Part shown: positions 18,031 through 25,699 of the stretch, in pieces
How positions within the stretch are numbered: position 1 is the first letter of the stretch
How the letters are laid out: every line of letters begins with the position of its first letter
DNA from: Hyphomonas beringensis
Lineage (GTDB): Bacteria; Pseudomonadota; Alphaproteobacteria; Caulobacterales; Hyphomonadaceae
Assembly (NCBI RefSeq): GCF_000682755.1
Contig: NZ_AWFF01000032.1
Span: 1 to 64,000 of the forward strand
Direction: 5' to 3'
DNA: 64,000 bases
Position numbers and translations under genes: made by a program
Notes under the pieces: generated by a model
The model's input: the letters and a program-made list of their open reading frames with translations, nothing else
The model's database searches: none
Told to the model about the DNA's origin: nothing

Positions 18031-18051
18031 CTACACCCCTGGGGGGTATAG
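18031..18051. promoter_or_regulatory. CsoR/FrmR/RcnR-like inverted repeat
   Basis: CTACACCCC-TGG-GGGGTATAG: 9-base arms with one mismatch around a G/C-rich core. Operators of the CsoR/RcnR/FrmR family share the TA-CCCC...GGGG-TA pattern. It lies between the end of the MFS gene and the start of the 183-residue unknown gene, upstream of the latter. No gene for such a regulator is in the window. Confidence 0.45.
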
Positions 18052-18095
18052 AGGGCTCGCGCAGCCAGTCTCTATGTGACGGCAACCCCGTTCCT

Positions 18096-19394
18096 TTAGT
18101 CGCTGAACAGGTCCAGCTGCTCGTCCTCTGAGCCACGCGGGTCCACCTCAGCAAGGGCATAGCTGGTAGCGCTGACGACGCCGAAAGGCTCCTTGTCTTC
18201 CTCTGGGGTATTCTCATAGCGCACAGCCCGCGTCACCATCAGCACAGCCAATGTGGCCAGAGACACACCGGAGAACACGAACAAGCCTGGCGCACCGAGC
18301 GACCGCGTCATGACCAGACCTGCCAGCACAGGCCCCATCGCTGAACCAATGGCCCAGATGGTCAGCATTCCCGCCATCATGGACGTTACCTGCTCCGGGT
18401 TGGCCCGGTCAGCCGCATGGGCCACCGCGATGGCATAGCAGCTAAGCGAGCCCGCCCCGAAGGCCAGCGCAAAGCCGAGAATGATCACGGCAGACCCGGA
18501 TCCGGCAAACATCACCATACCCGCCGACGCAGCTGCGCCGATGGTCGCCAGTACGCACAGCACAAGGCGCCTGTCCACACGGTCAGAGATCGTGCCCGCC
18601 GGCCACAGCGCCAGCATGGTGCCAATGGTCAGCGCGGCATTGAACTGCGCGGCAAACACCGTGCTGGTTTCCGGCATCACCTGAGACGCATAGACCGGAT
18701 ACAACTGAGCAACCGCATTGTTCACGATCCCCACGGTGAAGGCCGTATAGACCGCACCCGGCGCTTTCCGGAGAATTTGCCTCGGCCCGAACGGTGCCGC
18801 GCCAGAGAATGATGGTTGCGCCCGGTTCGTCGCTGTCACCGGCAACAGCGATGCGGCAAACAGGGCTGCCAGCACCATGAAGCCTGTCGTCAGATTGCTG
18901 ATACCCGCAATCACGAACGGCCCCGCCACAGCGCCTACTTTGGAAACAAAGTAATAGAAGCCCAGCACTGCGCCGCGCTTGTCAGACGGCGCGGCATCCG
19001 CGATCCAGCTCTCGCCGGAGGTCAGCAGCCCTGCGCAGCAGATGCCCAGAAACACCTGCAACCCGGTCCAGACCAAAATGCTGATGCTGAGCGTATAGGC
19101 CAGTGCCACAATCGCCGCGATCGCGGCAAAAAAGGCGAAGGAACGGATATGCCCGATCCGTTTGATCTCGAACGGGGACAGATTGGTCCCGATCAGGAAG
19201 CCTACGGAAAAGGCCGATGCGACAAGGCCCAGCGCCGCATTGGAAATGCCCGCATTTCGCAAATTCAGTGCGATCAGAACTGACAGCGCCGACATCGCGG
19301 CTTGCAGCACGGTCAGCGCGCCGACAATCGCGAGAATGTTGCGGTAACCCGACACGACGGGCTCTGGCAGTTGGGGGGTATCTGTTTCCATCAT
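18096..19394 (-). CDS. MFS transporter (YcaD-like)
   Basis: A 12-helix major facilitator of about 432 residues. It has the long N-terminal block VLQAAMSALSVLIALNLRNAG and the conserved GLLTSGESWIADAAPSDKRGAVLGFYYF between helices 4 and 5, which matches YcaD-type transporters of unknown substrate. WPAGTISDRVDRRLVL is the loop 8-9 MFS signature. The C-terminus is acidic and ends in DEQLDLFSD. The start is uncertain: the frame extends 14 codons further to an ATG at 19436; MMETDTPQLPEP was chosen as the conserved-looking N-terminus. Confidence 0.82.
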   Translation of the reverse strand: MMETDTPQLPEPVVSGYRNILAIVGALTVLQAAMSALSVLIALNLRNAGISNAALGLVASAFSVGFLIGTNLSPFEIKRIGHIRSFAFFAAIAAIVALAYTLSISILVWTGLQVFLGICCAGLLTSGESWIADAAPSDKRGAVLGFYYFVSKVGAVAGPFVIAGISNLTTGFMVLAALFAASLLPVTATNRAQPSFSGAAPFGPRQILRKAPGAVYTAFTVGIVNNAVAQLYPVYASQVMPETSTVFAAQFNAALTIGTMLALWPAGTISDRVDRRLVLCVLATIGAAASAGMVMFAGSGSAVIILGFALAFGAGSLSCYAIAVAHAADRANPEQVTSMMAGMLTIWAIGSAMGPVLAGLVMTRSLGAPGLFVFSGVSLATLAVLMVTRAVRYENTPEEDKEPFGVVSATSYALAEVDPRGSEDEQLDLFSD

Positions 19395-19482
19395 CGCCAG
19401 ACCCATAACCAGTAAATGCGCGTATTTGCACCCCAAAATGATGCTGCGCGAACTGAAAGTTTTCTAAGTTTTTGGAAGCGGA

Positions 19483-20850
19483 CTAGATGTCGCCAAATCC
19501 CAGCGAGGCGTTCAGCGTAATGATCGCGGCGGCCAGATCGGCCTGCGTATCAATCACGGTCTCACGGCTGGCGATCAGCTGACGCTGGGAATCCAGCACG
19601 TCCAGGAAGCTCGACAGGCCTTCCCGATAGAGCGCTTCCAGCTGTCGATAGGCCGACTCGCTGGCTTCGACGGCGCGGTTCAGCTCGTCCAGACGCTGTT
19701 GCAGCGCCTCAATGCGCACCAACGCTGTCTCGACTTCCTGAAGCCCGTCCAGCACGCTTGCGCGGTAAGTTGTCAGCGCAATATCAGCCTGCGCCTTCTG
19801 GGCCTCCAGCCGTGCCTTGCGCGCGCCTGCATCAAACAGCGGCACATCCAGTATGGCGGACAGGCCAAGGGTCACCTGTTCAGCCACCGAATTGCTGGAG
19901 CCTCCACGGGCCTGGATGGTGCCCGGCAAACGCAGAGACGGATAGAGATCCGCCTTGCGCGCGCCAACAGAGGCCAGCTCTGCCACCAATTGCGCCTCAG
20001 CCGAGCGAATGTCTGGGCGTCTGCGCAGCAAGTCAGCCGGCACTCCGGCGGTCAGCGATCCCTGATAGGTCGGCAGCTCTTCCTGACGCTCACTTTTAAG
20101 CACCAGATCTTCCGGGCTGCGGCCAGCGAGAACAGACAGTGCATAATCGGCGCTTTTGCGCGTTGCTTCCAATACGCCCTTCTGCGCGCGGGTCCGGGCC
20201 AGATCAGCGGCCACACGGTCAACGTCCAGCGCCGGGGAGAGGCCTGCATTATAACGCGACTGCACAATCTCCAGCGTCTGCGTCTGCAAATCGAGAGAGG
20301 ATTGCAGCAAGACAAGCCGGGCCTCTGCGCGGCGCAGTTCGATATATTGGAGAGCGGCCTGACGGGTTACCAGCCGCCGCACATCATTGACTGTGATACG
20401 CGCTGCTTCCAGGCGCGCCATCGCGGCTTGCACATCGCGTTTGTTACCGCCCGCAATGTCCACATCATAGCCAAGCGTGCCGCCCGCGGCAGCGCTGACA
20501 TCGCCGTCCACGCCGCCCGTCAGCACTGAGTTCAGCTGCGTCTGCATGAAGCCATCAAAAGACGGCAGCAAGGCCGCGCCGGCAATCGTGACATCCGCCT
20601 CCCGCACACGCACATTCGAAAGCGCGATATCAATATCGAGGTTCTGTTCCAGCACGACATTCATGACCCGGGAAAACTCCGCATCATCGAAATTCTCCCA
20701 CCAGTCCGCATCCATGGCCTGATCGGCTTCCGGATTGATCTCAGTGAGGTATGTGTCCGCTACGGGAATGACTGGCGGCTCGGTCGACGGGCCAACCATA
20801 CAGCCCTGCAGCACAGCCAGACAGGCGATTGCCGAAATCGAATACTTCAT
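19483..20850 (-). CDS. Second RND outer-membrane channel lipoprotein (NodT family)
   Basis: A 455-residue outer membrane factor with lipobox AVLQGC near residue 17. The two OEP repeats show NVRVREADVTIAGAALLPSFDGF and RRRPDIRSAEAQLVAELASVGARKADLYPSL, with LFDAGARKARLEAQKAQADIALTTYRASVLDGLQEVETAL and FLDVLDSQRQLIASRE. It is the last gene of the second tripartite pump operon and overlaps the pump gene's stop by 4 bases. Confidence 0.94.
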   Translation of the reverse strand: MKYSISAIACLAVLQGCMVGPSTEPPVIPVADTYLTEINPEADQAMDADWWENFDDAEFSRVMNVVLEQNLDIDIALSNVRVREADVTIAGAALLPSFDGFMQTQLNSVLTGGVDGDVSAAAGGTLGYDVDIAGGNKRDVQAAMARLEAARITVNDVRRLVTRQAALQYIELRRAEARLVLLQSSLDLQTQTLEIVQSRYNAGLSPALDVDRVAADLARTRAQKGVLEATRKSADYALSVLAGRSPEDLVLKSERQEELPTYQGSLTAGVPADLLRRRPDIRSAEAQLVAELASVGARKADLYPSLRLPGTIQARGGSSNSVAEQVTLGLSAILDVPLFDAGARKARLEAQKAQADIALTTYRASVLDGLQEVETALVRIEALQQRLDELNRAVEASESAYRQLEALYREGLSSFLDVLDSQRQLIASRETVIDTQADLAAAIITLNASLGFGDI

Positions 20851-23800
20851 TCTGCAGGCCCCATATGCGTCTCGGGCTTTTCGCCGTGAGCGCTCTTGAG
20901 TTCATGGTCCAGTGCCTTGCCACTGGAGGTCCGCGTGCTCGCAAATCGTGCAATGCCGAGATACAGAACCGGCGTCAGGAACAGGGTGAATACGGCGGCC
21001 AGCCCCAGCCCCCCGAACACGACCCAACCAATTGCCTGGCGTGCCTCAGCCCCTGCCCCGCTGGACAGGATGAGTGGCACAGCGCCCAGCGCCGTGGAGA
21101 TCACGGTGATCAGAATAGGCCGGACACGGATGGAAGCCGCTTGCTGAACCGCTTCGCGCACAGACTTGCCCTCTCCCCTCAACTGGTCGGCAAATTCGAC
21201 CAGCAGAATTCCGTTCTTCGCCATCAGGCCGATCAACAGGATCAGGCCGATTTGCGAGAAGATGTTCAGCGACGTTCCCGTCAGAACCATCGCATAGATG
21301 GCCGCCGCCAAGCCGAACGGCACGATCAGCATGATGACCAACGGGCTGGTAATGCTTTCGAACTGCGCGACAAGCGCCAGGAACACAATGATGAGGGCAA
21401 AGCCAAAGGTCAGCAGCAATTCGTGAGAGGACTCTTCAAGTGTGGCCGCCTCTCCCTGCAGAACCAAATTCATACCGCTTGGAAGCAGCTCAGCCGCAAT
21501 GCCTTCAATCTCTTGAACGGCATCGGCCATGGGAACGCCTGTTGCGACATCCATTTCAAACTGGATGGCCCGGCGTTGCTCCACACGGTCAAGCTGGGCC
21601 GCAACGCCTTCTTCCACGATCTTCGTAAGGCTGGACAGCGGGATCAGCGCGCCTGTGGAGGAGCGGACATAGAGGTTGCTCAAATCCGTTGGCGACACGA
21701 TGGCAGTGGCCTGGGATTCCAGGAAGATCGGAATAGTCTCATCATTCACGTTCAAATCGACCAGGTCTTCGCCTCCGACCATGGCTCTGAGGGTCAGGGA
21801 AATCTCTTCCAGCGGCACATTCAGATCCGCCGCGCGGCGACGGTCGATCTCGACGCGCAGCTGGGGCTGGGTCGGCTGATAGGAAATTTCCGGATTGAAC
21901 AGGTTAGTGGATTGCGTCTCGATGCGGTTCGCCATCTCCCGCGCGACCTCATAGATCTCCTGATAGTCCGCGCCGGTGATCGCAACCTGCAGACCCGACC
22001 GGTTGCCCCAGCCAACGGCCAGGCTGCTGCGACCAAACGCAGAGACGCGCGCGCCGGGAATGTTGGACAAGGGCTGACGCAGGCTGGCGATAATATCCTG
22101 CTGGCTTTTCTCACGGTCATCCCATGGCGCCAGCTCCGCCGTTACCATCACGCGGTTCGGGTCCCACTGGCCAACAACTGTAAAGACAGACCTTATCTCG
22201 CCGCTATCGACCAGCGGCTGCAGGATTTCCTCAATCTGGTCTGCCTGGCGTTCCATATAGGAAATGCCAACGCCATCCGGCCCGGTCGCAAAGACCTGGA
22301 TGCGACCCCGGTCTTCCGGTGGCACAAGCTCGCTGTTCAGATTCTTGAAGGCGAAATAGGCGCCGCCTGCCAGCGCGACGGAAATGAGTACGGTGATGAT
22401 CGGGTGCGTCAGGCTGGTATTCAGCGCGCGGTCATAGCCGCCCTGCATCACGCTGCCCACAGAGGAGATGAAACCGGATTTGTGGTCTGTCTCTTCCTTG
22501 AACTTGAACTGCGCCGCAATCGCCGGTGCGATCGTCAGCGCCACAAAGGACGAGATAATCACGGCGATGGCGAGCACGAAGCCAAACTCCCGGAACAAGC
22601 GCCCGGTCATGGAAGGCAGGAAGGAGATCGGCACAAACACGGCAACCAGTACAGCGGTCGTCGCGATGACGGCGAAGAAAACCTGCTCGGTGCCCAGCAC
22701 AGCTGCAGCACGGCGCTTCAGCCCTTCGGACTGACGGCGCTGAACATTCTCCAGAACGACAATCGCGTCATCCACGATCAGGCCGGTCGCGAGAACCAGG
22801 GCCAGCAGGGTCAGCAGATTGATCGAAAAGCCAAAGGCCCAGATGCCGGCCAGCGTGCCGATCAGAGCCACAGGGATCGTCACCGCCGGAATGATCGTCG
22901 CCTTGAGAGAGCCGAGTGACAGCCAGATCGTCGCGATCACGATCAGGATCGTGAACAGCAGACTGGTCACCACTTCGCTGACGGAGGTTTCGATGAAGAC
23001 GGCCTCATCGGAGGTGATCAGAACCTCCACATCCGGCAGGCGCTTGTTCAGCAGCTCCACCTTCTTCTTGATATTGCTGGAAATCGCAATCGTGTTGGAC
23101 TGCGCCTGTCGGACAACACCCAAGCCGATCACCGGCGCACCATTCAGACGCAACATGTTCTCTGCATCCGCCGGGGCCAGCACCACATCCGCCACATCGC
23201 CAATCCGGATCGGGTCGCGAATGATGACATCCTTCACCAATTCCGGCGTTGCGGCCGTCGCTTCGGCGCGCACCAGCAATTCCTGGTCATCCGAGCGGAA
23301 GCTGCCAACCGGCACATCAAAGGGCGCCGCCCTCAGAGCCGTTGCAACATCACTGATCGTAAAGCCAAAGCGGTTGAGGCGAAGCGGATCGATCACCACG
23401 CGCATCTGGCGCTTACGCGTGCCAAATTCCTGCAGGGTGGCGACACCTTCGACAGCCAGCAATTCCGGCGAAATATCCTTTTCGATGATCCGGGTCAGTT
23501 CATCTTCCGGTACCGTGTCGCTTACGACGGCAATCGTCATGATCGCAGACGCATCCTCATCCGCCTTGGTGACGAAGATGTTCTCGACCCGGTCCGGCAA
23601 TTGGCGGTTCACGCGGCTGACAGCCTCGCGCACATCCGAAGCGGCCACGTCCAGATCCACACCGGGATTGAACTCGACACGGATACGCGCGCTGTTCTCT
23701 TCACTGGAAGAGACAATTTCCCGGATGCCGGAGACGCGTGCAACGGCGCCTTCCAGAACACTCGTCACTTCTGCATCAATGGTTTCCGGCGCCCCGCCCG

Positions 23801-23972
23801 GCAAGGTTGCCCGCACCATGACGATGGGCTGGTCAACATCCGGCAGCTCGCGTACTTCCGTGCCAAACAGCGCGGCGAGGCCCGCAATAATGATCAGCAG
23901 GTTCAGGACTGTTACAAAAAGGGGACGACGGACAGCAAGTTCCGCAATCCCGCCAGAGCGGCGAAAATGCAT
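20847..23972 (-). CDS. Second RND efflux pump, inner-membrane subunit
   Basis: A 1041-residue RND transporter that starts GGIAELAVRRPLFVTVLNLLIIIAGL. The proton-relay pair is in LVLATGLIVDDAIVVLENVQRR, and the second-half signature is LIGLMAKNGILLVEFADQLRGEGKSV followed by RVRPILITVISTALGAVPLILSSG. It belongs to the MdtB/MexF-like HAE1 branch with a shorter N-terminal segment than the first pump. The substrate is unknown. It overlaps the adaptor gene upstream by one base (TAATG) and the channel gene downstream by 4 bases, so expression is tightly coupled. Confidence 0.95.
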   Translation of the reverse strand: MHFRRSGGIAELAVRRPLFVTVLNLLIIIAGLAALFGTEVRELPDVDQPIVMVRATLPGGAPETIDAEVTSVLEGAVARVSGIREIVSSSEENSARIRVEFNPGVDLDVAASDVREAVSRVNRQLPDRVENIFVTKADEDASAIMTIAVVSDTVPEDELTRIIEKDISPELLAVEGVATLQEFGTRKRQMRVVIDPLRLNRFGFTISDVATALRAAPFDVPVGSFRSDDQELLVRAEATAATPELVKDVIIRDPIRIGDVADVVLAPADAENMLRLNGAPVIGLGVVRQAQSNTIAISSNIKKKVELLNKRLPDVEVLITSDEAVFIETSVSEVVTSLLFTILIVIATIWLSLGSLKATIIPAVTIPVALIGTLAGIWAFGFSINLLTLLALVLATGLIVDDAIVVLENVQRRQSEGLKRRAAAVLGTEQVFFAVIATTAVLVAVFVPISFLPSMTGRLFREFGFVLAIAVIISSFVALTIAPAIAAQFKFKEETDHKSGFISSVGSVMQGGYDRALNTSLTHPIITVLISVALAGGAYFAFKNLNSELVPPEDRGRIQVFATGPDGVGISYMERQADQIEEILQPLVDSGEIRSVFTVVGQWDPNRVMVTAELAPWDDREKSQQDIIASLRQPLSNIPGARVSAFGRSSLAVGWGNRSGLQVAITGADYQEIYEVAREMANRIETQSTNLFNPEISYQPTQPQLRVEIDRRRAADLNVPLEEISLTLRAMVGGEDLVDLNVNDETIPIFLESQATAIVSPTDLSNLYVRSSTGALIPLSSLTKIVEEGVAAQLDRVEQRRAIQFEMDVATGVPMADAVQEIEGIAAELLPSGMNLVLQGEAATLEESSHELLLTFGFALIIVFLALVAQFESITSPLVIMLIVPFGLAAAIYAMVLTGTSLNIFSQIGLILLIGLMAKNGILLVEFADQLRGEGKSVREAVQQAASIRVRPILITVISTALGAVPLILSSGAGAEARQAIGWVVFGGLGLAAVFTLFLTPVLYLGIARFASTRTSSGKALDHELKSAHGEKPETHMGPAE

Positions 23973-25090
23973 TATTCCAGGGCCCCTTGAGCCGACACCG
24001 CACCCGAGGGCACGCCCCGGCTGATTTCCTTGCGCGACTCCACAATGTTCATCACCGGCGTGCCATCACGCACCTTCTGAACCCCTTCGGCAATGATCAG
24101 ATCACCTTCCTGAAGATCGGCGCGCACCAGGACGCGGCCTTCCTTGCGGGTAATGATCGTCACCGGCATGCGCTTGGCCTTGCCATCTTCGACCGCCCAG
24201 AGGTACGGGCCATCGCCGCCCCAGACGATGGAAGCTTCCGGCACTTCCGGATAGGCGTCGCCGGCCACATCAAAGCTGACGCGGAAGCTCATGCCCGGGC
24301 GCAGCACATCATCGGAATTGTCGATGGCCGCACGCACGGTGAAGGATCTCTCTTCCACATTGATACGGCTGCCGACGACCGTGACTTCTGCTTCGACCTT
24401 GGCATTGACGCTGGCGAATGGATCGACATGCAGAATGCTGCCAGCCTCTATCTGGCCGAACAGCTGTTCCGGAAGCGAGAAGTCAACAAACAGGACGTCG
24501 CGGTCATCAATGCGGGTTATCTCAGTGGACTGAGTGACGCGCGCCCCGGGATCAATATCCGTGAAACCAACATAGCCAGAGAATGGCGCCCGCACCGCGC
24601 GGTCGTCCAGCAGCTCTTTAGACACGTCCAAATCCACTTTGGCCGCCTCGACGGCCGTCTTGGCAGCATCAATCTGGCTGGTAGAGACAGCGCCGGGCAC
24701 ATCAATGCGCTCATAACGCTCCAACAATTGCTGGGCATCCTTCAAGGCGATCTCAGCCTTCGCCACGGCTAGGCGCTGTTGGACATTATCCAGCTGGGCC
24801 AGGACGGTGCCCTTCTTCACATATTGCCCGGAGACAAAGTTCACGGATGTCACTAGGCCCGACGTTTCCGGGAATATCGTTGCGGCGCGCTCTGCGCGGG
24901 CCGTACCGACTGCCTCCACTTTCGAGGCCTCATGTGTCAGGCGGACTGGCTGAGCGATGATGCGCACACTGCGCTCGGCATCGCGCGCAGCCGGCTGCTG
25001 CGCCTCGTTTGACCCGCCGCACGCCGTGACGAGCAGAACACCCGGCACCAAAGCAGAAACTAAAACCTTGTTAAATAACACTTTTATCAC
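23972..25090 (-). CDS. Second RND periplasmic adaptor, lipoprotein
   Basis: A membrane fusion protein of about 372 residues. The open frame runs back to a TTG at 25204, but the lipoprotein signal VLFNKVLVSALVPGVLLVTACGG only makes sense with a start near the GTG at 25090, chosen here; a GTG nine bases later is also possible. Family blocks: VGTARAERAATIFPETSGLVTSVNFVSGQYVKKGTVLAQLDN, the helical hairpin near VAKAEIALKDAQQLLERYERIDV, AVRAPFSGYVGFTDIDPGARV and LRPGMSFRVSFDV. It is the first gene of the second pump operon. Confidence 0.9.
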   Translation of the reverse strand: MIKVLFNKVLVSALVPGVLLVTACGGSNEAQQPAARDAERSVRIIAQPVRLTHEASKVEAVGTARAERAATIFPETSGLVTSVNFVSGQYVKKGTVLAQLDNVQQRLAVAKAEIALKDAQQLLERYERIDVPGAVSTSQIDAAKTAVEAAKVDLDVSKELLDDRAVRAPFSGYVGFTDIDPGARVTQSTEITRIDDRDVLFVDFSLPEQLFGQIEAGSILHVDPFASVNAKVEAEVTVVGSRINVEERSFTVRAAIDNSDDVLRPGMSFRVSFDVAGDAYPEVPEASIVWGGDGPYLWAVEDGKAKRMPVTIITRKEGRVLVRADLQEGDLIIAEGVQKVRDGTPVMNIVESRKEISRGVPSGAVSAQGALE

Positions 25091-25205
25091 CAAACCCGAT
25101 CGGCCGCCTGAAATATCTCTCGTTAAACGGCCGATACGCCAAAATCCGTCGCAGAAATCTCGTATTTTTCGCTGCCATAGACACAGGGGTTTGCGCCCAC
25201 GCAAC

Positions 25206-25259
25206 GACCAGTCAGTATCTATAACAACAGATAAATTGATATTGCTCTAAGACCAGTCA
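25206..25259. promoter_or_regulatory. Direct repeats GACCAGTCA upstream of the second RND operon
   Basis: The 9-mer GACCAGTCA occurs twice, at 25206-25214 and 25251-25259, bracketing an AT-rich stretch that probably holds the leftward promoter of the second pump. GACCAGTC/GACTGGTC half sites are common in TetR-type operators. No regulator gene is adjacent. Confidence 0.35.
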
Positions 25260-25699
25260 TTCCGGCGCTTTTGCAAGATTAATGTACACGGCCGCTTCGT
25301 TCATATCTTTGGTTACGTTCGGCGCGGCGGAACAGATCCTCCCTCGCCGGGCTACGCCGAAAAGCCCGACGCGGACCCCATCTGAGTCGGTAGCCACCCC
25401 TGCCTGCCCCCATCCCTGCCCGGCTTTGAACCAGCCCTGCTATTTTTCCCTGACAAGGTGACGCGGAACTGTAAGTCGCGCCCCCTCAAAACGTCACACA
25501 AAATTCATCTGTACTCCAAGTTTTCATGCTCTTTGCAGACTTTTGACGACACGGTTCCACCTCAAAGCGACAAAGCGGGCTTGTGTAGTGGAATTGCCGC
25601 ATATCTGTTGCAAAACCTTGATTTGAGACACCCAACGGCAGTGACTAACCAGCGCCCCGGGGCGGCCATGTTGCGCCGCACACAAAGACGGGTTGAACA
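25260..25699. other. Long gene-free region between second RND operon and TonB receptor
   Basis: About 440 bases with no credible gene; the small frames here overlap the receptor start or lack a ribosome site. It contains one hairpin (GCCGGGCT at 25346-25353 pairing with AGCCCGAC at 25363-25370, 8 bp with one G-T pair) and a C-rich stretch at 25393-25430. Neither is followed by a T-run. It may be a long leader or a small RNA, but no known RNA family was recognised. Confidence 0.4.

Noticed and set aside
20829-22919. 696-codon open frame on the plus strand
   Set aside because: Antisense to the second RND pump; composition is rich in His, Gln and Arg with no domain.
25321-25440. Possible SRP, 6S or RNase P RNA in the long gap
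   Set aside because: The GGAAGGAAGCAGC core of SRP RNA and the conserved RNase P blocks are not seen on either strand; a 6S match could not be shown.
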